A stretch of DNA of 64,000 nucleotides. Origin: Pseudocitrobacter vendiensis. Lineage in GTDB: Bacteria; Pseudomonadota; Gammaproteobacteria; Enterobacterales; Enterobacteriaceae. The notes under the pieces were generated by a model. That model was not told the DNA's origin, made no database searches, and was given only the letters and a program-made list of their open reading frames with translations. Shown here in pieces: positions 39,426 through 47,554 of the stretch (position 1 is the stretch's first letter; each line of letters begins with the position of its first letter). The position numbers were made by a program, and so were the translations under genes. The stretch spans positions 1-64,000 of the forward strand of contig NZ_CALSBS010000023.1 in assembly GCF_943590815.1 (NCBI RefSeq). The letters are read 5' to 3'.

Positions 39426-39905
39426 ATGGCAAATTTGATTTATGCATCAATACGAGGTAAGAAACAAGGCTTGATCTCTGCTGGATGTGGAACGTTTGAA
39501 TCTATTGGCAATAAATATCAGTCAACTCATTGTGATGAGATTTTTGTATTACAGTTGGAGCATTCCTTAAGCAGAATAGATAATACAATTCATCACCCAA
39601 TAAAATTTTTTAAGCCAATTGATAAATCCTCTCCATTGTTAGGTATGGCGATATCTGAAAATGAGGAATTGTCCGTAGTTTTTAATTTTTACAGAACATA
39701 CAAAGGTGGTGGTGTTGAACTTTTTTATACAGTATCAATTAATGGTGCTCATATTTCTAATATATCCTCTTGTTATCCTCATGTATTAAATTATGCAGGA
39801 AACCAACCAGAGGAAGTTGTTACTGTTGTATATAAAGATATTACATGGAAGCACCATGGTGCCGGCTCCGAAGGTTATAGCCTTTGGGAGGATAGGATTT
39901 TTTGA
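39426..39905 (+). CDS. hcp: Hcp-family type VI secretion tube protein (orphan)
   Basis: A 159-aa Hcp1-family protein. The start MANLIYASIRGKKQGLISAG is typical of enterobacterial Hcp, and DEIFVLQLEHSLSRIDNTIH, HHPIKFFKPIDKSSPLLGMA and TYKGGGVELFYTVSINGAHI follow the fold order to the terminal WKHHGAGSEGYSLWEDRIF. A strong AGGAGG lies seven bases before ATG. Hcp hexamers stack into the type VI tube and also carry small effectors in the ring lumen. No other type VI structural gene is in this window, so it is an auxiliary copy. It is low in G+C and overlaps or abuts the next gene, with which it forms a cassette. Confidence 0.92.
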   Translation: MANLIYASIRGKKQGLISAGCGTFESIGNKYQSTHCDEIFVLQLEHSLSRIDNTIHHPIKFFKPIDKSSPLLGMAISENEELSVVFNFYRTYKGGGVELFYTVSINGAHISNISSCYPHVLNYAGNQPEEVVTVVYKDITWKHHGAGSEGYSLWEDRIF

Positions 39906-39907
39906 AT

Positions 39908-40618
39908 ATGAATAGATTTAATGTTATGCAAAATAGATTTTGCGATATTTCTAAATCCCATTTCAGAAAGTGGAATGATATTGATGTTTTATATTGGAAG
40001 TTTGGGTTTAACAATGTCAAGGACAGCAGTGGCGTTTACTATCTGAATGCTTACAAAGATGCTTATGTACTTTATAACAAAGACAAAATTATTGCACATG
40101 CAAATAATGCGGGAATTAGGCCTGAACTATTAGGCGGTGTGGCCTGGATTGAGTCTGGAGGGATGCCTGAAAATTTTAAGTTTCAGGTCTTTGAAGCTAA
40201 GAGAATGTTAGGTGTATTCGGAATGTCAGCTGAAAAAACATCTTTTGGTTCTGTTGCTGTTCAAATCAGGGTTGCTGCGCTTACATTGGGTTTAGACCCT
40301 TCGGAATTGACAACGAGGGATCAGTTGGAACTGGCAACATGCCTTCTGGAGGATGATTTTAACCTTTCGATTACCGCAAGGCATTTACGTGACCTCATTC
40401 TGTATGATTATCCATATGCATCGACACTTTACTTAAGTGATGAGCAATTTATTATGGCGGGTGTAAGATACAACCGAGGGATTCATAGAAAATTGAGTGA
40501 TTTTACGCAGTTGATTAATAGCAAGACAGCTAAAGGGGCAGAGAAATACAGTTTTATATCATATGGTATGCGGTTATTGGAAATTAGACCACATATACAG
40601 AAGCTCTTAAGGGAGTAA
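39908..40618 (+). CDS. Putative lysozyme-like type VI effector
   Basis: A 236-aa protein directly after hcp. AGGA lies ten bases before this ATG; an overlapping TTG start at 39902 is the alternative. There is no signal peptide, as expected for cargo of a secretion apparatus. Residues 72-90 (PELLGGVAWIESGGMPENF) contain the xxGVAWIESGG pattern found around the catalytic Glu of lysozyme and lytic-transglycosylase folds (Glu82). It is followed by FGMSAEKTSFGSVAVQIRVA, which resembles the second conserved segment of such enzymes, and an all-helical C-terminal half with AGVRYNRGI (compare the AYNAG motif of transglycosylases). I infer a peptidoglycan-cleaving toxin carried by Hcp. I do not recognise the exact family. 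Confidence 0.65.
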   Translation: MNRFNVMQNRFCDISKSHFRKWNDIDVLYWKFGFNNVKDSSGVYYLNAYKDAYVLYNKDKIIAHANNAGIRPELLGGVAWIESGGMPENFKFQVFEAKRMLGVFGMSAEKTSFGSVAVQIRVAALTLGLDPSELTTRDQLELATCLLEDDFNLSITARHLRDLILYDYPYASTLYLSDEQFIMAGVRYNRGIHRKLSDFTQLINSKTAKGAEKYSFISYGMRLLEIRPHIQKLLRE

Positions 40619-40622
40619 TATC

Positions 40623-40952
40623 ATGCGCAATAGCCATTTCAAGGACATATTTGAAGCAGTGATATATGTTCTTTTTTCATATTGGATTGCTAATAAGTTA
40701 TTTTCGATTAATAAATATAGCTGGATGCTCAGTGAAGGTGATAATTTATGTGGTATCCCTCACGTTTCAAATGATTCAAGATTACTGCAATATTGTGTTT
40801 TTTTATTTTTCTTTGCCACTCCCGTTGTGGTGATTATATTTCGTTATGTATATCTTCGCCGCTTTTTTAATCTTTTCATATATATATTTGTATTGCTGTC
40901 TATTATTTTTAATGGGTGGTGGCTTTTCTGGGGACGGTACGATTATTGTTAG
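40623..40952 (+). CDS. Three-helix membrane protein, putative immunity protein
   Basis: A 109-aa hydrophobic protein with GGGAG seven bases before ATG, starting 4 nt after the effector stop. Three transmembrane segments lie at about residues 11-29, 57-76 and 82-103 (for example YCVFLFFFATPVVVIIFRYV). The 35-residue loop between the first two contains two Cys or Trp-bearing stretches and could face the periplasm, where the presumed effector acts. Position, size and low G+C fit an immunity protein. A holin-like or accessory role cannot be excluded. I do not recognise the family. Confidence 0.55.
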   Translation: MRNSHFKDIFEAVIYVLFSYWIANKLFSINKYSWMLSEGDNLCGIPHVSNDSRLLQYCVFLFFFATPVVVIIFRYVYLRRFFNLFIYIFVLLSIIFNGWWLFWGRYDYC

Positions 40953-40986
40953 ATTACCTTTACTTTCCTAAAAATAATCTAACAAT
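40945..40986. terminator. AT-rich 12-bp inverted repeat at the end of the hcp cassette
   Basis: ATTGTTAGATTA (40945-40956) and TAATCTAACAAT (40975-40986) are perfect reverse complements separated by 18 nt. The stop codon of the membrane protein gene lies in the left arm, and the qseC stop is 11 nt beyond the right arm. It probably acts as a shared hairpin terminator, but no U-tract follows. It could instead mark an old insertion edge. Confidence 0.55.
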
Positions 40987-40996
40987 TGTCTCAATC

Positions 40997-42346
40997 CTAC
41001 CAACGCACCCGCGCTTCAAACCCGCCTTCAGGAATATTGCCGAAATTCACCGTCATACCGTGGAGAGACGCAATGCGCCGCACAATTGACAATCCCAATC
41101 CGCTGCCTGTTTGCTCTTGCCCTGGCGGGCGATAAAAACGCTCGCCCATTCGCGCCAGCGCTTCCGGCGACACGCCCGGACCGTTGTCACGTACGGTAAA
41201 ACCGTTTTGTTCCAGCGTTACATCGATAACGCTGCCCGTTGGACTGTAGCGCACGGCGTTATCCAGCAGATTACGCACCAGCAGGCTGAGCAGCAGGGGC
41301 TGCGCGGTGCGGGCAATGCTGATGTCATTGAGGTGTAAGCGTACTTCGATTCCGGCACGCCGGGCGCTGTGGTAAATATCCATCACCGCAGATTGCAGCA
41401 ACTCTTCCAGCTGGACAGTCTGAACGTCGGCCAGATTATCCAGTGAATCGAGACGGGAGAGGGTGAGCAACTGTTCCACCAGGCGAGTGGCGCGGTCGAT
41501 TCCTTCATGCAGCTGTGACAACGCTTTCTCGCGCGCGTCGGTATCATCTTGTGACAGCTGCGCCACTTCAGTCTGCACTTTCAGCGCGGTTAAGGGGCTA
41601 CGCAATTCGTGAGCGGCGTCGGAGGTAAACCGTCGCTCGCGGATCATCATTTCATGGGTTTGATGGAAAAGGTGATTGAGAGCATCAACCAGCGGGCGCA
41701 CCTCGTTAGGTACGCCTTTCGTATCGAGTGGCGTATCATCTTCTGGCGAGCGTCGGCGTAGGGTGAGCGTTAATTTTTTCAACGGCCGCAGCTCGCTGCT
41801 AAGCAGCAGGATCAACAGTAAAAACATCACCGGCAGCGCAACCAGCCACGGCGTAAGCTGCGACGTGATGATGTCCAGCGCCATCTCTTCGCGGTATTCC
41901 CACTCCTGGCCGACGACGATGCGGTATTTTTTATCGGCAGTGGTCAGCCATAGAAAGCGCCAACGATCGTCATCATTGATCAGATTGCCGTCGTCAAATC
42001 CTTCCCGGCGATAGCTATAAGGGATGAACGGGCCGTTTTCGCCATCGTGCATCACCATTCTGCCGTCAATCGCGTAAACAGCGAAGGCCAGCACATCGTC
42101 ATCAAGATGCCCGTGTTTGACCTTTTTTGGTGCGCGGATAAACTGCCGGGAGCTACGAATGTCGGTAAAATCCATCGCGCTGATGCGCTTGGCGAACAGC
42201 ATTTGCTGGGTATCGAAGAGCTTATCCAGTTTATTGGTGGTTTGATGCCAGGCCACCAGGCTTGCGCAGAGCCATGCGGCGGCGGAAAGCAGCATAAACA
42301 GCAGCGTCAGGCGAACGCGCAGGCTGAGGCGGGGAAACAGTTTCAC
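40997..42346 (-). CDS. qseC: Sensor histidine kinase QseC
   Basis: QseC is the membrane kinase reported to sense autoinducer-3, adrenaline and noradrenaline and to control QseB. The 449-aa protein starts with GTG (GTGAAACTGTTTCCC), which overlaps the qseB stop in GTGA. TM1 is near 14-33 and TM2 near 160-180 ([20 protein letters not shown]), with a periplasmic sensor between them. The H-box [20 protein letters not shown] (about 240-260), N-box [17 protein letters not shown] and G-boxes DNGPGVSPE and [12 protein letters not shown] are all present. Confidence 0.95.
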   Translation of the reverse strand: MKLFPRLSLRVRLTLLFMLLSAAAWLCASLVAWHQTTNKLDKLFDTQQMLFAKRISAMDFTDIRSSRQFIRAPKKVKHGHLDDDVLAFAVYAIDGRMVMHDGENGPFIPYSYRREGFDDGNLINDDDRWRFLWLTTADKKYRIVVGQEWEYREEMALDIITSQLTPWLVALPVMFLLLILLLSSELRPLKKLTLTLRRRSPEDDTPLDTKGVPNEVRPLVDALNHLFHQTHEMMIRERRFTSDAAHELRSPLTALKVQTEVAQLSQDDTDAREKALSQLHEGIDRATRLVEQLLTLSRLDSLDNLADVQTVQLEELLQSAVMDIYHSARRAGIEVRLHLNDISIARTAQPLLLSLLVRNLLDNAVRYSPTGSVIDVTLEQNGFTVRDNGPGVSPEALARMGERFYRPPGQEQTGSGLGLSIVRRIASLHGMTVNFGNIPEGGFEARVRW

Positions 42347-43002
42347 TGCGCCCCCAGCGTATAACCGATGCCGTGTACGGTGCGGATAAACTCGCTGCCC
42401 AGCTTGCGACGCAGATGATGTACATGCACTTCCACGGCGTTACTGGTGACGTCGTCATCCCAGCTGTAGAGCTTTTCTTCAATAAGTTTGCGTGGCAGCA
42501 CGCGTCCGCTATTACGCATCAGCAACTCCAGTAGGGCGAATTCTTTCGGTTTAAGGGCCAGAGGTTCGCCGTTGAGCGTGGCGGTAAGTTTGCCTGGATC
42601 GAGCGTCACCGCGCCGTGACGCAGTTCATTGCTCGGCTGCCCATGTGCGCGACGGATTAGGGCTTCCAGCCGGGCGGCGACCTCAATTAGCGCGAAGGGC
42701 TTACATAAGTAGTCGTCGGCACCGAGGCGTAAGCCTTCAACACGCTGGCTGAGCGCGTCGCGTGCAGTAAGAATCAATACCGGCTCATGATGCGACTTTT
42801 CTCGCCAGCTGCGCAGAATATCCAGCCCATCAATGCCCGGCAGGGTGAGGTCGAGAATGACTGCATCATAGGGCGCACTGTCGAGGGCTACTTTCCCTTC
42901 TTCGCCCTGCGTAAACCAGTCGACCGTAAAGCCCATTTTTCCGAGGCCGGTTTTGAGCCCATCGCCGATCAGTTTGTCATCTTCTACCAGTAAAATTCGC
43001 AT
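42343..43002 (-). CDS. qseB: Response regulator QseB
   Basis: An OmpR-family regulator of motility and biofilm genes, partner of QseC. From [20 protein letters not shown] the protein is 219 aa. A GTG one codon upstream is possible, but AAGGAGAGCGTG spacing favours the ATG. Phospho-acceptor Asp51 sits in [10 protein letters not shown], and the receiver acidic pair is Asp8/Asp9. The winged-helix DNA-binding domain has [15 protein letters not shown] and ends [13 protein letters not shown]. It is divergent from ygiW, with a PmrA/QseB-type box in the gap. Confidence 0.96.
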   Translation of the reverse strand: MRILLVEDDKLIGDGLKTGLGKMGFTVDWFTQGEEGKVALDSAPYDAVILDLTLPGIDGLDILRSWREKSHHEPVLILTARDALSQRVEGLRLGADDYLCKPFALIEVAARLEALIRRAHGQPSNELRHGAVTLDPGKLTATLNGEPLALKPKEFALLELLMRNSGRVLPRKLIEEKLYSWDDDVTSNAVEVHVHHLRRKLGSEFIRTVHGIGYTLGAQ

Positions 43003-43088
43003 CACGCTCTCCTTGCCACTCTGCTTTAATAAAGCCAGTAAACCCTTATCAGACCTGCGCTGTACAGTAAAAAAAAGAATATTTTTAC

Positions 43089-43105
43089 CTTAAGAAGTCG
43101 TTAAG
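43089..43105 (+). promoter_or_regulatory. PmrA/QseB-type direct-repeat box upstream of ygiW
   Basis: CTTAAG-AAGTC-GTTAAG is a direct repeat with 5-nt spacing, close to the PmrA/BasR consensus HTTAAD-N5-HTTAAD that QseB also recognises. It lies 51 nt before the ygiW start in the qseB/ygiW intergenic region and fits QseB or PmrA control of the divergent genes. Confidence 0.65.
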
Positions 43106-43155
43106 CATTATCCTGTTTAATGGCTTTCATAATGAAATTTAAGGGAGAAAATATC

Positions 43156-43548
43156 ATGAAGAAACTTGCTGCAATGGCTGCCGTCCTGGCACTGATCGCT
43201 ACCCCGGTTCTGGCTAACACTCAAGGCGGTTTTTCCGGCCCAAATTCAACGTCAACACAAAGCGGCGGCTTCGTCGGCCCGGATGGCACAGCAACCACCG
43301 TTGCCAATGCGAAAACCCTGCGTGATGACACCTGGGTTACGCTGAAAGGGACTATCGTTGAGCGTATCTCTGACGATCTCTATACCTTCAAAGATGAAAC
43401 CGGCACCATCAACGTAGATATCGACGACAAACGCTGGAACGGTCTGACCGTCACCCCGCAGGATAAAGTGGAAATTCGCGGTGAAGTGGATAAAGACTGG
43501 AACTCAGTTGAAATCGACGTCAAACAGATTCAGAAACTGAAACCGTAA
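43156..43548 (+). CDS. ygiW: BOF-family periplasmic protein YgiW (VisP)
   Basis: A 130-aa OB-fold (BOF) periplasmic stress protein; in Salmonella VisP binds peptidoglycan sugar and affects LpxO. The start MKKLAAMAAVLALIATPVLA is a signal peptide cleaved after VLA, following AAGGGAGAAAATATC; an upstream ATG would add 12 residues. The mature core has TLRDDTWVTLKGTIVERISD and DKRWNGLTVTPQDKVEIRGE, ending DVKQIQKLKP. It is divergent from qseBC. Confidence 0.94.
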   Translation: MKKLAAMAAVLALIATPVLANTQGGFSGPNSTSTQSGGFVGPDGTATTVANAKTLRDDTWVTLKGTIVERISDDLYTFKDETGTINVDIDDKRWNGLTVTPQDKVEIRGEVDKDWNSVEIDVKQIQKLKP

Positions 43549-43554
43549 TCCTAA

Positions 43555-43592
43555 AGCGCCATCGGCTTCATAGCTGCTGGCGCATTTTTTTA
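43555..43592 (+). terminator. Terminator of ygiW
   Basis: GCGCCA pairs with TGGCGC across a 16-nt loop and is followed by ATTTTTTTA. It is a reasonable intrinsic terminator. Confidence 0.7.
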
Positions 43593-43611
43593 TGTATGTT
43601 GAGGCCTCTAT

Positions 43612-44079
43612 ATGGATGTAACCCTCGTCAACTTTCCCCGTACCCAGGTTGCTTTATTGCAACATCGCTGTAGCCCGGAATTAGTGAACTACAGTGCGGC
43701 TAAGTTTATTTTATGGCGCAGAGATACTGGCCTGTCACCGATAGAACAAAGCAACACATTTGGCATTGCCTGGGATGACCCGCAAACGACGCCGCCGGAA
43801 GCATTCCGTTTTGATATTTGCGGCAGCGTAGACACCCCCGTACCTGAAAATGCCCACGGTGTAATAAACAGCGAAATTCCTGGCGGACGCTGCGCCGTCA
43901 TGCGCCATCACGGCTCGCTTGATACGATTGGCGAGAGCGTCTGGTATCTGTTCCGAGAGTGGCTACCGGGCAGTGGTGAGACGCTGCGCGATTTCCCTGT
44001 CTTTTTTCAGTATCACAATTTTGTCCATGACGCTGCCGGGCATGAACTGCAAACGGATATCTACCTGCCACTGCAATAA
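43612..44079 (+). CDS. ygiV: GyrI-like small-molecule-binding protein YgiV
   Basis: A 155-aa protein with a stand-alone GyrI-like effector-binding domain of the AraC/SoxS-associated type, matching E. coli YgiV, reported to repress mcbR. It lacks a helix-turn-helix. Conserved parts are LLQHRCSPELVNYSAAKFIL, SNTFGIAWDDPQTTPPEAFR, FDICGSV and the GRCAVMRHHGSLDTIGE strand with the Glu-containing ligand pocket. It lies between ygiW and parC, each apparently a separate unit. Confidence 0.88.
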   Translation: MDVTLVNFPRTQVALLQHRCSPELVNYSAAKFILWRRDTGLSPIEQSNTFGIAWDDPQTTPPEAFRFDICGSVDTPVPENAHGVINSEIPGGRCAVMRHHGSLDTIGESVWYLFREWLPGSGETLRDFPVFFQYHNFVHDAAGHELQTDIYLPLQ

Positions 44080-44194
44080 ACTGCCTTCCTCGTCTTATCT
44101 CACGGACTTGTGACTCAGCCCGTGAGATAGGGTATTATCTGCGGCAATATTGCCGTCCGAACGGTCAGCATGCAGATTTGAGGAACCCCCATTA

Positions 44195-46453
44195 ATGAGC
44201 GATATGGCAGAGCGCCTTGCGCTACATGAATTCACGGAAAACGCCTACTTAAACTACTCCATGTACGTCATCATGGATCGCGCGTTGCCGTTTATTGGTG
44301 ATGGTCTGAAGCCGGTGCAGCGCCGCATCGTCTATGCGATGTCTGAGCTGGGCCTGAACGCCAGCGCCAAATTCAAAAAATCGGCGCGTACCGTCGGTGA
44401 CGTGTTAGGTAAATATCACCCGCATGGCGACAGCGCTTGTTATGAGGCAATGGTGCTGATGGCGCAGCCATTCTCTTATCGTTATCCGCTGGTCGACGGC
44501 CAGGGGAACTGGGGGGCGCCGGACGATCCGAAATCTTTCGCGGCAATGCGTTATACCGAATCGCGTTTGTCGAAGTACGCCGAGCTGTTGCTGAGCGAAC
44601 TGGGACAAGGCACGGCGGACTGGGTGCCGAACTTTGACGGTACAATGCAGGAGCCGAAAATGCTGCCTGCACGTTTGCCAAATATTCTGCTGAACGGTAC
44701 CACCGGCATTGCGGTGGGTATGGCGACGGATATTCCGCCTCACAACCTACGCGAAGTTGCAAACGCCGCCATCAAGCTGATTGAACAGCCGAAAACCACG
44801 CTGGATGAAGTGCTTGATATCGTGCAGGGGCCGGACTATCCGACCGAAGCGGAAATCATCACGCCTCGTGCGGAAATCCGCAAAATTTACCAGAACGGGC
44901 GCGGCTCTGTGCGTATGCGCGCGGTCTGGAATAAAGAAGATGGCGCGGTGGTGATCACTGCGCTGCCGCATCAGGTTTCCGGCGCGAAAGTGCTGGAGCA
45001 AATTGCCAGCCAGATGCGCAACAAAAAGCTGCCGATGGTCGATGACCTGCGCGATGAGTCGGACCACGAAAACCCGACACGTCTGGTGATTGTGCCGCGT
45101 TCCAACCGTGTGGATATGGAGCCGGTGATGAATCACCTCTTCGCAACCACCGATCTGGAAAAAAGCTACCGCATTAACCTGAACATGATTGGCCTTGATG
45201 GTCGCCCGGCGGTGAAAAACCTGCTGGAGATCCTCACCGAATGGCTGGCGTTCCGTCGTGACACCGTGCGTCGTCGCCTGAACTATCGTCTGGAGAAAGT
45301 CCTTAAGCGCCTGCATATCCTCGAAGGTTTGCTGGTGGCGTTTCTCAATATAGACGAAGTGATAGAGATCATTCGCACCGAGGATGAGCCGAAACCGGCG
45401 CTGATGTCGCGCTTCGGCATTAGCGAAACGCAGGCGGAAGCTATCCTTGAGCTGAAATTGCGCCACCTCGCGAAGCTGGAAGAAGTGAAGATCCGCGGTG
45501 AGCAAAACGATCTGGCGAAAGAGCGCGATCAACTGCAGGCGATTCTCGCGTCCGAGCGCAAAATGAATAACCTGCTGAAGAAAGAGCTTCAGGCGGATGC
45601 TGATACCTTCGGTGACGATCGTCGTTCTCCGCTGCACGAGCGTGATGAAGCGAAGGCGATGAGCGAGCATGACATGCTACCGTCTGAGCCGGTGACCATT
45701 GTATTGTCGCAGATGGGCTGGGTGCGTAGCGCCAAAGGTCACGACATCGACGCGCAGGGGCTGAGCTATAAAGCAGGCGACAGCTGGAAAGCGTCGGTGA
45801 AAGGTAAGAGCAACCAGCCGGTGGTGTTTGTTGATACCACTGGCCGCAGCTACGCCATCGACCCTATCACGCTGCCGTCGGCGCGCGGTCAGGGCGAACC
45901 GTTGACCGGTAAGCTGACGCTCCCGCCGGGCGCGACCGTTGAGCATATGCTGATGGAGAGCGACGATCAGAAACTGCTGATGGCCTCTGATGCGGGCTAC
46001 GGCTTCCTGTGTACGTTTAACGATCTCGTTGCGCGTAACCGTGCGGGTAAGGCGATGATCTCGCTGCCGGAAAACGCGCACGTCCTGCCGCCAGTGGTTG
46101 TAGAAGATGAGTCTGACATGCTGCTGGCGATCACCAGCGCGGGTCGCATGCTGATGTTCCCGGTAAGCGATCTGCCGCAGTTGTCGAAAGGCAAGGGCAA
46201 CAAGATTATCAACATCCCGTCAGCGGAAGCGGCGAAAGGGGAAGATAGTCTGGCACACCTTTACCTGCTGCCGCCGCAGACCACGCTGACCGTGCACGTC
46301 GGAAAACGCAAAATCAAACTGCGTCCGGAAGAGCTGCAAAAAGTGACGGGCGAACGTGGCCGTCGCGGTACGTTAATGCGTGGGTTGCAAAAAATCGACC
46401 GTATCGATATCGACTCTCCGCTGCGTCAGAGCGCGGGGGAGAGCGAGGAGTAA
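44195..46453 (+). CDS. parC: DNA topoisomerase IV subunit A
   Basis: ParC is the DNA-cleaving subunit of topoisomerase IV. From [20 protein letters not shown] it is 752 aa, the E. coli length; the frame extends 15 codons upstream without conservation. GAGGAACCCCCATTA precedes the ATG. Catalytic Tyr120 is in [10 protein letters not shown]. The quinolone-determining positions are Ser80 and Glu84 ([12 protein letters not shown]), the susceptible state. The C-terminal beta-propeller starts near 500. Unlike E. coli it is not adjacent to parE; about 6.9 kb lies between them here. Confidence 0.99.
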   Translation: MSDMAERLALHEFTENAYLNYSMYVIMDRALPFIGDGLKPVQRRIVYAMSELGLNASAKFKKSARTVGDVLGKYHPHGDSACYEAMVLMAQPFSYRYPLVDGQGNWGAPDDPKSFAAMRYTESRLSKYAELLLSELGQGTADWVPNFDGTMQEPKMLPARLPNILLNGTTGIAVGMATDIPPHNLREVANAAIKLIEQPKTTLDEVLDIVQGPDYPTEAEIITPRAEIRKIYQNGRGSVRMRAVWNKEDGAVVITALPHQVSGAKVLEQIASQMRNKKLPMVDDLRDESDHENPTRLVIVPRSNRVDMEPVMNHLFATTDLEKSYRINLNMIGLDGRPAVKNLLEILTEWLAFRRDTVRRRLNYRLEKVLKRLHILEGLLVAFLNIDEVIEIIRTEDEPKPALMSRFGISETQAEAILELKLRHLAKLEEVKIRGEQNDLAKERDQLQAILASERKMNNLLKKELQADADTFGDDRRSPLHERDEAKAMSEHDMLPSEPVTIVLSQMGWVRSAKGHDIDAQGLSYKAGDSWKASVKGKSNQPVVFVDTTGRSYAIDPITLPSARGQGEPLTGKLTLPPGATVEHMLMESDDQKLLMASDAGYGFLCTFNDLVARNRAGKAMISLPENAHVLPPVVVEDESDMLLAITSAGRMLMFPVSDLPQLSKGKGNKIINIPSAEAAKGEDSLAHLYLLPPQTTLTVHVGKRKIKLRPEELQKVTGERGRRGTLMRGLQKIDRIDIDSPLRQSAGESEE

Positions 46454-46458
46454 GTTTG

Positions 46459-46557
46459 CCCCCCTCACCCTAACCCTCTCCCCAAAGGGGAGAGGGAACC
46501 GACGGTGCGGTCTGTCTTTCTCCCTCGCCCCTTTGGGGAGAGGGCCGGGGTGAGGGG
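46459..46557. repeat. Nested palindromic repeat, copy 2 (after parC)
   Basis: CCCCCTCACCCTAACCCTCTCCCC, hairpin with GGGGAGAGGG, about 35 nt of spacer, then CTCCCTCGCCCCTTTGGGGAGAGGGCCGGGGTGAGGGG. The same nested layout as the copy after mug. It begins six bases after the parC stop. Confidence 0.85.
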
Positions 46558-46698
46558 CAAGGGCGACAACGCACACATTTTCCTGTAAAAACGTTGTTAA
46601 TTACGCCGTTGCGATTAAGAATAGCCCTTACGAGGGTTTGCGAGTCACAAATCCTGACCAATATATAACTCTAAGCGGTCAGGGCTTCAGAGGTAGCT

Positions 46699-47436
46699 AT
46701 GCTATTTATTTTTCGTGTCATCATCGTGGTCATTTACTGCATCCTGGTATGCGTGTTTGGCTGTATCTATTGCCTGTTTAGTCCGCGTAATCCAAAACAC
46801 GTTGCCACTTTTGGCCATATGTTTGGCCGTATGGCCCCGCTGTTTGGTCTGAAAGTTGAAACCCGCCTGCCTGCGGATGCCGCAAGCTACGGGAATGCTA
46901 TCTACATTGCGAACCACCAGAACAACTACGACATGGTTACTGCGGCAAATATTGTGCAGCCGCCGACCGTCACCGTGGGCAAAAAAAGCCTGGTGTGGAT
47001 CCCATTCTTTGGTCAGCTTTACTGGCTCACCGGTAACCTGCTGATTGATCGTAATAATCGTGCGAAAGCGCACAGTACCATCGCCGAAGTGGTGAAAGCC
47101 TTCAATAATCGCAAAATCTCTTTCTGGATGTTCCCGGAAGGAACGCGTAGCCGTGGTCGTGGCCTGTTGCCGTTTAAAACCGGCGCGTTTCACGCCGCCA
47201 TTGCGGCGGGTGTACCGATTATTCCCGTGTGCGTTTCCAATACATCGGATAAGATTAACCTTAACCGCCTGAACAACGGGCTGGTGATTGTTGAAATGCT
47301 GCCGCCGATCGATACCAGCAAATGGGGTAAAGATCAGGTTCGCGAACTTTCCAGACACTGCCGTGAAGTTATGCAGGCGAAGATAGAAGAACTGGATAAA
47401 GAAGTCGCCCAGCGCGAGTCTGACGGAAAACTATAA
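46699..47436 (+). CDS. plsC: 1-acyl-sn-glycerol-3-phosphate acyltransferase PlsC
   Basis: PlsC makes phosphatidic acid in the inner membrane. The protein is 245 aa, starting MLFIFRVIIVVIYCILVCVF, with an N-terminal membrane helix. The acyltransferase motifs are NHQNNYD (HX4D, near 73-79) and FPEGTRSRGRG (near 143-153), followed by AGVPIIPVCVS. It follows parC and precedes ftsP as in E. coli, and together with plsY gives two steps of phospholipid synthesis in this window. Confidence 0.98.
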   Translation: MLFIFRVIIVVIYCILVCVFGCIYCLFSPRNPKHVATFGHMFGRMAPLFGLKVETRLPADAASYGNAIYIANHQNNYDMVTAANIVQPPTVTVGKKSLVWIPFFGQLYWLTGNLLIDRNNRAKAHSTIAEVVKAFNNRKISFWMFPEGTRSRGRGLLPFKTGAFHAAIAAGVPIIPVCVSNTSDKINLNRLNNGLVIVEMLPPIDTSKWGKDQVRELSRHCREVMQAKIEELDKEVAQRESDGKL

Positions 47437-47554
47437 AACCGGGTCAGGCTCACTCACCGCCGGGCGGATAAAGCACGGCGGCCAACATAAAACGCGGTGC
47501 TGGCTTACGGGAAACGAATTCCCTTTTTGATTGATCAGTTTTCATGGAGTTTAT

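Noticed and set aside
39275-39460. 61-codon frame upstream of and overlapping hcp
   Set aside because: No ribosome-binding site, out of frame with hcp and ends inside it; composition fits non-coding AT-rich DNA.
44747-45670. 307-codon open frame antisense to parC
   Set aside because: A long open complement is expected from GC-rich parC codon use; no ribosome-binding site and His/Arg/Phe-rich translation typical of an antisense frame.
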